Below the pieces are notes generated by a model, which was not told where the DNA came from, did no database searches, and saw only the letters and a list, made by a program, of their open reading frames with translations. Of a stretch of DNA of 64,000 nt, positions 38,710 to 50,734 are shown in pieces (position 1 is the first letter of the stretch; each line of letters begins with the position of its first letter). The position numbers were made by a program, and so were the translations under genes. The DNA is from Rutpela maculata (lineage: Eukaryota > Arthropoda > Insecta > Coleoptera > Cerambycidae), in contig OW386293.2 in the NCBI GenBank assembly GCA_936432065.2, positions 29,028,234 through 29,092,233 of the forward strand. The letters run 5' to 3'.

Positions 38710-41110
38710 CCTTAGGAGAAATATGTTCTGTAAAAATATGCAGAGTGATCACGATGGTGATGTCCAAATTTTTCTACAGTGTGTGCTACCCTTTTAAAAT
38801 ACTCTCCCTCCAGAGCGATTTTCCAATATAAATTTTCTGAAAAGTGTAAAACCTTGATTTTCATATTTTCTCCGTATGGAAAACATGATATCAAACAACT
38901 TTTATTCTTACCATTTTTTTTTTCAGAAAATTGCAAGGAAAAGAAATAATTAACATTATACATAACACAGCCCCACAAAAAAAAAGTTCTGTACCAGAGA
39001 CGACGTGAATACATAGATATTGTGTATTTTTTTTATGCTGAATCGAAATCCGCAGCCAAAAATATGGGTTACCCAGGTAGTTTTTTAGTAAAACGCGAAA
39101 ACATCTCCTATAATAGAGTGATACGGTAAAGCTTTATAACGAAATGCAACAATTTGTAAATACTTTGAGAAAACATTTTAAAATAAGATTTTGAGCATTA
39201 GAAAGAAATATATGCAAATTAAATCCATACCCACCCTTACGAGGGGGTTAATTTCACCTCCAAGATCACATAACGAAAAGCCATAGCCTCGTAGTTTGGA
39301 ATTCCAATTATACAAATGTAGGTTGACAGACAATATACCTAAAAAATATAATATAATCTTATTTTTAAGGGGCTTGAAACCACCTCTGCAGACCTAGATA
39401 TTTCTTACCCCTTTGAGTCACATATTTTTCCATTCAATTAGGGAATCCAACGACCTGTCAAAATATGGCGTTGTGGGCAAACAATTGGCAAACACGGGTT
39501 TATTTTTACTAAATTCCGCCAAGCCAAGCCAACAGAAAACACAAACGTTTAACGAATGAAAATGAATGTTTGCCCTCGAGGCCCACATACGCCATGTTGG
39601 ATGTCACGTGGTTTGGATTGTCTAATGGTTTGGTCTAAATTTTGTTACCGCGGATTTTTGGGGTCGCTGATTACGAATCTGAAGTCCGAATCCGAAAATT
39701 CCTGAATAAAAGATGGCGGATCCAATATGGCGGATGTAAAAATCGGAAAGCATTCAAACTTTGAAGATTATGGCTGAAACTTGTTACTCGGGGATTTTTG
39801 GAGTGATTCCAAACTGACAGATGTCAAAGGGGGTAAACGTCACTTTGACAGATGTCAAACGGGATAAACGTCACTTTGATAGATGTCAAACTGACAGCTA
39901 CCTCCCCCCTTCTGCCTGGATAGACGTGATCATAAGATTAATAATAATAATAATAATGTACTATTCGCCATTCAAATTTTCCACCCAGCTCATGTCACTC
40001 GTTGGGAAAGGGGTACTTTCCCAACTACTAAATTATAATTTCACACGATATTGCCACGATGATCAGTTTTATATATTTGGCTCTAAATCGTCCCTATTTC
40101 ATTCGTCCTCACTTTCACATTTAAGCGAGATTGCACACTGCAAATTGAATTTATATTCCTTGTTTTTCATTTTTAGACATTTGCCTATTTTTACTCAAAT
40201 GCCTCAAATTTTTTAAACATTCATAACGTATTTCTTTGGGTGGTAAATACCAATTTCTATGGTACTTTTTAATCCGCCATAATGGGCCCGCCATTTTGGA
40301 TTTAAGAATTTGCGAATTAAAACCCCAGAATCGTGATCAGCAACTCCAAAAACCCTCGAGTAACAAATTTCAGCCATAATCTTCAAATTTTGAATGCCGA
40401 CTTTTACATCCGCCATATTGGATCAGCCATCTTTTATTCAGGAATTTTCGGATTCGGACTTCAGATGCGTAATCAGCGATCCCAAAAACCCGCGATAACA
40501 AAATTTAGACCAAACCATTGAATAGAAAAATATGTGACTCACAGGGGTAAGAAATGTCTAGGTCTGCAGAGGTGGTTTCAAGCCCCTTGAAAATAAGATT
40601 ATATTATATTTTTTAGGTATATTGTCTGTCAACCTACATTGGTGTATTTGGAATTACAAACTACGCGGCTATGGCTTTTCACATTGTTTTCGACTATAAC
40701 ATTCGTTATTTGATCTTAGCAGTGGAATTAACCCCTTCGTAGGGATGGGTATGGATTTAGTTTGCATATATTTCTTTCTAATGCTCATAATCTTATTTTA
40801 AAATGTTTTCTCAAAGTATTTACATATTGTTGCATTTTATTATAAAGCTTTACCATATCACTTTATTTTAGGGGATGTTTTTGAGCTTTACTAAAAAGCT
40901 ACCTCGGTAACCCATATTTTTGGCTGCGGATTCGGATTCAACATAAAAAAATACACAAAATCTATGTATTCACGTCTCTGGTACAGAATTTTTTTTTTGT
41001 GGGGCTGTGTAATGTGCAATTTTTCAGCTTTCCGAAAATATTTCACAAGGGCCAATTTTTGAAAAATTTGGACATTACCATCCTGATCGGCACATTTTTT
41101 TACATTTAAA
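38710..41110. mobile_element. Giant fold-back element with ~1-kb arms
   Basis: The left arm (about 38710-39800) and right arm (about 40215-41110) are reverse complements over about 900-1000 bp. Matching points include ACAGCCCCAC at 38969 with GTGGGGCTGT at 41000, and the CTCTGCAGACCTAG region at 39385 with CTAGGTCTGCAGAG at 40557. The unpaired centre (39800-40215) has three tandem TTTGA-AGATGTCAAA units near 39820-39890. No transposase frame was seen. Confidence 0.7.
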
Positions 41111-41619
41111 AACATATTTATCCCAAACCAAAATGATAAAAAAAATACAGACATTGTTTCTTTCCGTAACTTTTACTCAAAAACGATTGATCGTAGGGAA
41201 AAAGTGTATTGACCTTTTTTGTGTAGAATTTTATAATATTTTTGCTCATCACTATTTTTGAAGAAAAAGTGATACTTTTCGAGATAATGGCAAAAACTGA
41301 AAATTTACCCTTTAACACACCTCCCCCCCAAAAAAAAAAAATCCATGGCTCAAATTGCTAGAACTTCTCAGGATGTACTAAGGGCACCTCAGTGAAGGTC
41401 TCCACAAAAAACCAGCTTTCTCGTAATTTTTTCCAGTCGAAATGTCTTCATTTACTGGGCTAAGGTAAACAATTGTAAATTTTTTTTTTCAAATTTTATT
41501 CTTTTTCGCCGCACCTACTTCTAGTAGCCCGGGAGGCAGCAACCTTCTGGAGCTTGCCATTTCTTTAAGGCCGATTTTCACATATGTAGTAGTTTATTGC
41601 GTGTACATACAAGAAACGA
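41111..41619. other. Non-coding spacer between fold-back elements
   Basis: No gene was recognised. It contains a long A tract near 41325-41342. Confidence 0.3.
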
Positions 41620-44600
41620 CGGTCTGCGGCGTACCCGCGCACTGTGTGGAAATTCAGGATTTTACTATTCAAAAATCTCTAGAGACCTTAATATCCATCG
41701 GATCGGGATAATTTTTTTTTAAATTAAAGATAATTAAATTCCCTACACATCTGTAGAGGCTAATTTTAGAATGACTGTCAACTTTTATTAATGACCTAAT
41801 AAACTGTCAAAGAACTGTAAAAAAATATATTGTCAAATTATATATTTGGCAGTTTGATTGTACTACTATACAAGGTGTCCCACGACGAACTGCGGCGATC
41901 GATATCTCGAAAAGGAGACATTGTAAAATTTTAAAAATTTGGTAGTAAACTAATGTCGAGGAGGGCAACTCGGCTAAAATATTCTTAAGATGATGGCACT
42001 TCCGGTTATACTTGCTTATTTTAAATGGGACACCCTATATATTATTACATTTTTGGATTCTACGCAAAATTCTAGGCCGATTTTGTGTATCATGTATTCT
42101 ACCTAAGTCTCTCCGTTTTTGACATATTTCAATTTTTATGTCAAAAATCACATTTGCAGGCCCTAAAAGAATTATCAATTTCCTATAAGGAAGCCTTTAT
42201 TATCTAATTTGGGTTGGAATCTTTGTTGAGAAAGACCTACTTTAATAGTGTTTTATAATATTTTGATAAGTATTAATACACAAAAAATAAGAATAAAAAT
42301 GAAAGTGAGAAAACTGTCAAAAATAAATTTTTATAAACTTATCTTATTTACCTTTAAAAATAAGGGTAAGTTTGTGTGTGGATGTCTATTCCGAAAATTT
42401 TTAATTTTCGAAATATTGCCAATTCAATATTTTTATATGGGGATTTTGCTATGAATTGTTGCCTTAACGGTGCCAAAATTTTTAGAATTCTCCATTATTC
42501 GATTAATACTGTTAGGAGATGGTTTTCGTTTCTCTGTATATCTATTACCAAATATTTCACATGTTCTTGATAAAACTTTGTTATATTCTCCATATATTAT
42601 AAACAAATTTAAATAATCCTCGTGCGAATAATTTAAGCACCCCAGCACAGGCGCGCAGCCAGGGGGGGGCATGCCCCCCCCCCCCCCAAGCAGTCTTCCA
42701 CGAACCAAAAATTAAAGAAGCATAATCACTATTAGTACAAATAGTCCCTTCAAATTAGGAAATATTTAAGAAAATTTTCCCACAGTTATAAGACCTGTAA
42801 ACAGTTAAGTATTTGGGTTGTCTAAACATGATTTTTACCCCCCGCAGTTCTGAAAAAGGGTAGTTTTAAGAAATATATACATATATATATATGAATTTTA
42901 GCGTTTTTTCGTCTTTTTCTCTGTTTTGAGGAAAAACTATGCATTTTGGTGAAAAATATCAAGAGAGGAAAGTAGTAGAGGATAAAATTTCCTATAAATT
43001 TTGTCTCTACTTTTTTTTTCGAATTCCGCTTAGTTTCGCCGCTATAGAGGGCGCGAAAGAAATAAATATACATATAGACTTTTGCGTTTTTTTTAGATTT
43101 TGAGCCAAAATTATGCATTTTTATGAAAAATTATATGAGGTCAAAGTTGTAGAACATAAAATTCACTATCATTAGGTGTTTTCTAGTTTTTTTTTTTTCA
43201 TAAAAATATATATATTTTTTATGTTCTACAGCTTTAATCTCACGTAATTTTTCATAAAAATGCATAATTTTGGCTCAAAATTTAAAAAAGGCACAAAAGT
43301 CCATATGTATATTTATTTCTTTCGTACACTCTAGCGGCGAAACTAAGCGGTATTCGAAAAAAAAATGGTAGAGACAAAACTTATAAGAAATTTTATGCTC
43401 TACAACTTTGCTCTCTTGATATATTTCTCAAAAACCATCCTTTTTTAGAACTGCGGGGGGTGGAAATGATGATTAGACAACCCAAATACTTCACTTCTTA
43501 CAGGTCTCATAACTGTGGGAAAATTTTCCATAAAACAGCAATTTTTTTACTAATTTGAAGGGACTAAAAGCAGTATCCAAATTATATCTTGAAATTAATA
43601 TTTTGTAATTAATGCCAATATTATCTAGTAGAGGAATCTATACACATCCGTTTTCAACCATTTTCTGAAAAGTTTTCCTCAATTTCTGGGAGGCCGGTTC
43701 TATTGGCCCCCCCCAGATGAGTTTTCTGGCTGCGCCACTGCCCCAGCATGATAATTAATACTTGTCAAATGGTAAGTGACAGCTACATACACTTGTTAAG
43801 CACCCCACGCCGTCATAGCCAACTAAGAGTATTTGAACTTAAAATCCATAGCAAAATCCCCATATAAAAATATTGAATTGGCAATATTTCGAAAACAAAA
43901 AATTTTCGAAATAGACATCCATGTACAAACTTACCATTATTTTTAACGGTAAGTAAGATAAGATTATAAAAATTGGGGGTTTCCATTTGAAAAAATTGAT
44001 TTTTGACAGTTTTCTCAATTTCATTTTTATTCTTATTTTTTGAACACTATGTATTAATACTTATCAAAATATTATAAAAACGCTATTAAAGAATCCAACC
44101 CAAATTAGATAATAGAGGCTTCCTTATAGGAAAAATTGATAATTCTTTTAGGGCCTGCAAACGTCATTTTTGGCATAAAAATTGAAATAGGTAAAATACA
44201 TGATACGCAAAATCGGCCTAGAATTTTGCGTTGAATTAAAAAATGTAATAATATATAGGGTGTCCCATTTAAAATAAGCAAGTTGACATCTACTTCCGGT
44301 ATAACCATCATCTTGAGAATATTTTAACCGAGTTGCCCTCATCGACATTAGTTTACTACCAAATTTTCAAAATTTTACAATATCTACTTTTCGAGATATC
44401 GATCTCCGCAGTTCGTCGTGGCACACCCTGTACAGTTTATGTACCATGTGTATACAAAAAAAAAAAAAATTTCATATGAATATAGCGACATTGGTTCATT
44501 ATTTAAATTTTTAATGTTTTTTTTACAGTTTTTTGACAGTTTATTATGTCATTAATAAAAGTTGGCCGAGTCATTTAAAAATTTGCCTCGACAGATGTGT

Positions 44601-44720
44601 AGGGAATTTAATCACCTTTAATTTAAAAAAAAAGTATCCCGATCCGAGGATATTAAGGTCCCTAGAGATTATTGAAGAGTAAAATCCGGAATTTCCCCAC
44701 AGTGCCGCCAACATTTTACT
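41620..44720. mobile_element. Giant fold-back element split by a hAT-type MITE
   Basis: Arms of about 0.85-1 kb (about 41640-42480 and 43820-44700) are reverse complements. Matched points include GTGTCCCACGACGAACTGCGG at 41876 with CCGCAGTTCGTCGTGGCACA at 44406, and ATTGCCAATTCAATATTTTT at 42415 reversed at 43865. The centre is occupied by the MITE at 42648-43740, inserted later. No long coding frame was seen. Confidence 0.7.
42648..43740. mobile_element. hAT-type non-autonomous element with 8-bp duplication
   Basis: Ends CAGGCGCGCAGCCAG and CTGGCTGCGCCACTG are flanked by perfect CCCCAGCA copies (42640-42647 and 43741-43748). Poly-G/C runs sit just inside each end. The interior is itself largely palindromic (about 42820-43165 against 43200-43470). 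It encodes no transposase. The duplication length supports hAT. Confidence 0.82.
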
Positions 44721-45589
44721 TAAAAAATGTTGCTTCGCTTGTGATTAGCTTTAAGGTTCTTATTTGTGATCATTCAGAAGAACGGAGTTCCAAAGTGCGT
44801 TCAGCTAATACACGAGTCAGATAACAGTCTCGCGGCGTACTGGTCCCCATGCAGGTTCCATACAGGGGATTTGACACGACTTTGCCTTCGAGCGACTTTT
44901 TGGCAAAATAGTTTTTTGCCATATTTTTGCACAAGGCGGTTCTCTCTATAACTTTATCATTTGGAAAGACCTGCGTTTGGTTTTCCTACTGTCGCCTTCT
45001 ACTGATTATGTAACGCACTCGTCAAAATTACGAGCCGCTGACAGTTTATGAATCCAAATTTATTTTATTCGAGAAACCGGCCTTGTCCATTTTTACTATT
45101 CTTACTAAATAATTGCCTATAGACGCTACGCGCCATTGTCGCATTTGTCGGTACGTCGCATTTGTCGGTACGTCGCATACTTAAAACTTCATATTCATTC
45201 CACTGAATGATACCCGTAATGACTGAATCTTCACTTTCATTGTCTTTTGTGAAGAGATTAAAAGGTTAAAAATATTCATAAACATTTTCAAAGTATTTCG
45301 TAAAAGTATATTGTTTCTTTTTCCTTGACCAAAAATTATACTTTTATTTTTGCATGACCACAATATACTTTCACTTTCATGGTCTGGACAGAAACATATT
45401 TTTCTAAGTGAAAATTCGATGTTTCTTCGAATTTTCACCTGGTTGTGCCTTACGTTTTAATGAACGTATGTGCTAGTTTTCGACTCTGATGCCTTCCAAA
45501 CTTGTATGTTATGCTCAAAAATGCCTTTAAATGAATTTTTTTTTATCTAAGTCGAATTTTCATTTTGTCTTTGACTTAGATCGATTCTG
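44721..45589. other. Non-coding region
   Basis: No gene was recognised. It includes a tandem GTCGCATTTGTCGGTAC repeat near 45137-45175. Confidence 0.3.
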
Positions 45590-47488
45590 TAGTGTGGTGG
45601 CTTAGAGCAAATACTAGGCAGAATCGTGACCTGCTGGATTAAAGCGCCAAATTTTGCAGAGTTCTTATATACCCTTAGCACTATCAGTTCAGAGGGGAGT
45701 GCCCGATTTCAGTTACCGCCATCTTTGTTTTCTTTGGACTGTAACTGTAAATTTTCGACTTTTATTTGGTTTTTACTAAATATCTCCCCAACTTCTGGGT
45801 TTGTAGTAAAAAGGATTTAATTTAAACTAAATTTGCTACAATTTGAGACCAAAGCCGCTTTTGTAACTTTTATATTTTGCGAGATACAAGCTACCAAAGT
45901 TTTAGACTTTTTTCATGTTATTACGAAAATCGCTTGGGTTTACTACAACACTATTCCAATCAATTTTAATCTAGACTAAATTTGCTAAAACTTTAGACTA
46001 GATCTGCTTTTGTAACTTTGATATTTTGCGAGATACAAGCATCCAGACTCTCTAAATATGGCGCCATCACATTTTTAAGCTATTACCAGAATGTCTCTTC
46101 ATATATTGGATGCATTACAAAAGGGTGCAACTAACATCCTCATAAGTGCAGCTGACATAGATGTTATTGTGGTACTAGTAGGCATCTTTTTAGAGCTACA
46201 AACATACAAACCTAATATTCAATTTTGGATTGAATTTGTTAAGGGTAAACACTTCCGATATTATCATATCAACGCCATCTGCCAAGAGCTCGGAGAAAAT
46301 ACGTCGCAGGCATTGCCCCTTTTCCATGCTGCTTTCACGGATTCAGACACCACATCACCATTTTTTGGTAAGGGGAAAAAGTCAGCACGAAAGACATGGA
46401 AAGCATACCCTCCAGGAACTGAAGGATTTATCTTCTGCGCAAAAGATCCATTTCAGCCAGTAGATGCTAAAAGCAAAAGCATTTGAACTTATATAGAACG
46501 ATTCACATGCATCCTGTACGATGGCACAACAGAACTTGACAGCATCAACAAGCTCAGAGAGGATCTCTTCACACAAGGAAAAAAGTAAAGATGATGCAAA
46601 GTCTACCGCCCCCACAGGATGCCCTCATTCAACACACTAATCGCTGCATCTATCAATCTAGCATCTGGTTAACCAGTTTGAAATCACTCCAAAATGCACC
46701 TACTCCGCCTAACTTTGGATGGAAAAGAAACGAAGAGACATGGCAACCAATTTGGTTGTCTATATCGGAAGCAAGCAAAAGCTGTAGGGAATTAATCAAG
46801 TGCGGATGTAAGGCTGAACCTCAGTACTCTAAGAATTGCGTTTGTAACAAGGCTGCACTTGCCTGCACAGCTCTTTGTCATTACAAAGGCCATTGTGAAC
46901 AGTAAACAGTAAACAACAACATTATAAATATAATTTTTATGATTATTTTCTTAATAGTTATTCTGTAATTTTTTTTACTGAAACGTTTGTAACATGGTCA
47001 AATACATTATCTCATCCAGTTGTGATTGAATCGATGTCTTTCTTTACTCACATTGTAGCCTATTTATTCTTCTTAAACATTAATAAAATAATGTTTGCTG
47101 TAAAACTGACTGCATCGGAGATATTTAGCAAAACCGACAAAAATATAGATTTTCGTAATAACCTGAAAAAAGTCCAAAACTTTGGAAGCTTGTATCTCGC
47201 AAAACATTAAAGTAAAAACGACCTTGGTCTCAAATTGTAGCAAATTTAGTTTAAATTAAACCTTTTTCACTACAAACCCAGAAGTTGGAGAGACATTTAG
47301 TAAAAACCAAATAAAAGTTGACAATTTACAGGTACAGTCCAAAGAAAGCAAAGATGGCGTCGTATTTCAAGGTGGTTGACACTAAAATCGCGCCCTGAAT
47401 TGATAGTACTGAGGGTATATAAGAAGTGTGTAAAATTTGGAGCTTTAATCCATCAGGTTACGATCTTTTTTGCTAAGACACCACACTA
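45590..47488. mobile_element. DNA transposon with ~340-bp TIRs and 3-bp duplication (Academ-like, tentative)
   Basis: The ends are TAGTGTGGTGGCTTAG and the reverse of TAGTGTGGTGTCTTAG. They are flanked by CTG at 45587-45589 and 47489-47491. The arms are about 45590-45931 and 47150-47488. The interior carries the nuclease/Cys-rich pseudogene 46091-46905. A 3-bp duplication plus an XPG/PIN-like nuclease and a Cys-rich domain fits what is known of Academ elements. The assignment remains inference. Confidence 0.6.
46091..46905 (+). pseudogene. Transposon gene C-terminal part: nuclease-like domain plus Cys-rich tail, broken
   Basis: The first frame (46091-46486) contains ILISAADIDVIVVLVGIFLE, whose strand-Asp-x-Asp pattern resembles PIN/XPG-type nucleases. 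HFRYYHINAICQELG and LPLFHAAFTDSDTTSPFFGK follow. A stop, TYIERFTCILYDGTTELD in the same frame, and another stop come next. The second frame (46591-46905) has LPPPQDALIQHTNRCIYQSS and the tail CGCKAEPQYSKNCVCNKAAL ending in LCHYKGHCEQ. Stops and a frame change inactivate it. Parts match the 31.6-34.0 kb copy. It sits inside the TIR element 45590-47488. Confidence 0.6.
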
Positions 47489-47491
47489 CTG

Positions 47492-47970
47492 GGAGGTTCT
47501 ATAACATCCACACTTGCACTATATTAGTTATTTTTCGACAAATAATGCACTCGGCAATTATTCGTCTGTTTTGATGTTGGGTAGTTTACCGACTCTAGGC
47601 CGAACAATGTTCGTGTTCGCGATACATAGCAAATATTCGTATACGAGCAGCAAATATTATATCGATATTTGCGTGATTTATAGCGAACATCAAATATTCG
47701 TCGATGAATACCGCATGTATGGCGTCAGCTTAAGAACTAATGATATTAAATACGACAATTTATTTAAGGAAACTGCCAACATTAGTTAGTTCACCTTAAT
47801 ATTTCAGGCCGATTCACTATTCTACAGCCTACACGTATTGGAAGTAAAAATAACAAATTCTTAGTAACTTCGTCATGCTAAATAACAATATAAAAAGCAA
47901 AAGTTCAAGCTGGCTGTGGATTTCTCAATACAAGTAATAAAGTGTAACGCAGGTATAGGGGTCTACAGAC
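47492..47970. other. Non-coding spacer
   Basis: It contains several ATTCGT/ACGAAT-type short repeats near 47630-47705. No gene was recognised. Confidence 0.3.
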
Positions 47971-48090
47971 GATCCAGCTGCTGCGACCAGACATTGCCGG
48001 TACGCTTTGAAGATAATTGGAATTCCAGCGGACCACTTTTACGAATGAGTTCAAACCATGCCGGCAAGGCTGGCTCCCTGCCGCTGGATC
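47971..48090. mobile_element. Small TIR MITE (copy 2)
   Basis: This is a 120-bp element ending TGGCTCCCTGCCGCTGGATC. Its left end is diverged (GATCCAGCTGCTGCGACCAG). The core is shared with 36475-36600, with a short deletion before the CACTTTTACGAATGAG phrase. Confidence 0.7.
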
Positions 48091-48607
48091 GTGTGTAGTT
48101 TATGGGCGGTCCTATCACAAATAACAGATAGAATTAGAATTCTACGAAAAATAGACATACTAACTACCTACCTCTTTATTTGTCACTAAAACTAATATTC
48201 ATTCTTAGGTAGTCGTATTTGTACCTTGTGCATGATAAGCGTTCATTTTAGAAAGTAAATAGTGCTATTTTGAAAATCTGCCACGAGATTGTGTAAATAC
48301 ACCCAACAACTTTTGTTATATTTGTGGTGAAGTGACTTTTGCGCATCAAAAACGTAGTTTTACTTCCAAAGTGGAAGAGGATGTTCAATGGCTTTTGCTG
48401 TGCCCATGATCTGGCGAGAACTTACAGATCATGTTACCGATTGTTATTTTTGCGTGATACCTCCTATTAGACAGGGTATTAGCAAGAAAAAAAAGGATAG
48501 TAATACAATACCCCAATTTACCATCTGCCATTCGCCCGGTTCTCCATAGTGATGAACTACCTATTCCTAATCCACCTCAAGAATACAGCCTTGATTCTGA
48601 CGAAGAA
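48091..48607. other. 5' region of the following pseudogene
   Basis: A short plus-strand frame near 48530-48607 (LPSAIRPVLHSDELPIPNPP-like, with a frame change) probably belongs to the same broken ORF. The rest shows nothing. Confidence 0.35.
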
Positions 48608-49859
48608 TTGGATGATAATGTAGATGACGACTTAGTCCAGCCATCAACATCACAAGATCCCGATTTCTCTGCCGAAGTGTCCGGTGGTGAACCACACAAA
48701 ATTAATCAACGCGAATTAAGTGATCGTATAAGAGACCTTGGCCGGTCCAATTCAAAAGAGGAGATTTTAGCATCTCGATTACAACAATGGAATTTACTAC
48801 AAGAAAATGTTAAAGTTTCCATGTATCGAAGTCGTCAAAAAGATCTTATACCTTTTTTCAAAATGGAAAATGACTTGGTTGCCTGCAAGGACATTAATGG
48901 TTTAATGAGTGCTTTACACATTCCCTATGATCCTAGTGACTTGGAGACTTTTTATTGACGCCTCGAAACTTAGTTTAAAAGCTGTGTTACTCCACAATGG
49001 AAATAAATTGCCATCAATTCCAATCGCCCATGCCGTCCACATGAAGGAAAATTACAGTAACATGAATATATTGCTACAAACTATAGAATATAACAAGTAT
49101 AAGTGGCAGATTTGTGCAGACTTAAAAGTGATAGCTATCTTACTTGGTATGCAGCAAGGGTATACCAAATATTGCTGTTTTCTTTGTGAGTGGGACAGTC
49201 GAGCGCGATTAGAACATTACAAAAGAAAAATTTGGCCGCCAAGACTGGGTTTTGAACCATGAGAAAAAAATGTTGCTAACATTCCATTAATTATTTCTCA
49301 AAAGGTAATACTGCCACCACTCTACATAAAACTGAGGCTTATGAAAAACTTGGTAAAAGCTATGGACAAAGAAGGACGTGCTTTCAGTTATTTAAAACAA
49401 AAATTTCCCAGACTTAGTAATGCGAAAATTAAAGAGGGAATTTTTGTGGGTCCTCAAATCAAGAACCTTTCCAAAGATGCTGAATTTGACAACATTCTAG
49501 AAGGTAATGAAAAAGCTGCCTGAAATTCCTTTAAAATGGTAGCAACACACTTTTTCGGTAACAAAAGAGCAGAGAACTATAGAGACCTTATTGGGAATCT
49601 TCTTTCTTGTTACCAAAAATTAGGATGCAATATGTCATTAAAAGTCCACTTTCTACATTCACACCTAGGTTACTTCCCAGAAAACTGTGGTGCAGTAAGT
49701 GATGAGCATGGAGAGATACCAGGATATTCAAAATATGGAAAAAAGATATCGGGGCAAATGGATTTCTGCGATGTTGGCAGATTACTGTTGGACATGTATA
49801 AAAATGCTCCAGAAGTAACTTATAAGAGACGGGCTAAGAAGCGCAAGAAGTTTAATTAA
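48608..49859 (+). pseudogene. Longest copy of a repeat-borne ORF family (copy 2 of 3), broken
   Basis: Consecutive frame pieces read as one protein of about 400 residues. An acidic N-terminus comes first, then VKVSMYRSRQKDLIPFFKME, FIDASKLSLKAVLLHNGNKL, ICADLKVIAILLGMQQGYTK, CCFLCEWDSRARLEHYK, FPRLSNAKIKEGIFVGPQIK, FFGNKRAENYRDL, MSLKVHFLHSHLGYFPENCG and a basic KRRAKKRKKFN tail. Breaks include a frame shift near 48950, a stop at about 49260 and a stop near 49521 (Trp to stop likely). The family is familiar as a repetitive 'uncharacterised protein' in invertebrate genomes. Conserved Asp residues and a CCFLCxWDSR block hint at an enzyme fold, but I cannot name it. Confidence 0.62.
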
Positions 49860-50734
49860 TTTTCTGATTAAAGGGCTTATATTCTAATTAAATATATAGT
49901 ATGTATAGTAACATGTATTTGAAATATATATCAAAATGGCAAATATTTTTTCTCATGATGTAATTAATTGCTTTTTTTATTAAAACTATACCATAATATG
50001 TGAGTTAGTTCAGTTATTACAATTTTTAGAGCCAACAATTTTTTTTTATGACTATGTTAGACGTAGCTGGGACCAAAACAATGCAAATAAGTGGTTTTGG
50101 TTAACGATACAAAATAAAAGTTAAAATTTGTAGGTGTGTGATTATTAATCTTATATTATTCTGAGACCGCACTAAGTAGTCCTCCTGTCGAAATATGCGC
50201 TCCCCTTGAAAATATGGGAGCGGACGCCCACCGCAATGCTTAGCGTATGCGAGGTCAAATTGAATTTAGATTTGTATTTTTGCTGCCACGACCTCCTCTA
50301 TCAGGATATGCAGTATTTTGGCTCCATGCCTTATTGCGCCCAGTTTATTTTCAATCAATAATAAATCTCGACTTTATTTTGTGCATCTGAGAATCGTTAG
50401 CGGCGACATCGGCGAACGCAAACACGTAAAAAATACCGTGACAATGCACGCTCGAGATGGTGGTGTGTTAAGAAAATAAACTCCAGACACAACAATAACA
50501 TGAAAATATCTGAGGCTCGTTTTGTATCTCCTTGAATGTCCCGAAATTTAAAAAAGTATATTATGTACGGAATTCAAGATTGCAATAGCAACAAGTAGAT
50601 TTATTTATATTTACACAGTTCAGAGAAGTACGTACACACTTAAATATGTTTTATTAATAAGTCTGGTAAATTAACTTGAAAAAGGCCGTCACTGAACTAA
50701 ATTATAAAGCTGTCATATTTCATGTGAATATCTA
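49860..50734. other. Non-coding region
   Basis: This is AT-rich 3' sequence of the pseudogene and further spacer. No gene or repeat boundary is recognised. Confidence 0.3.
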
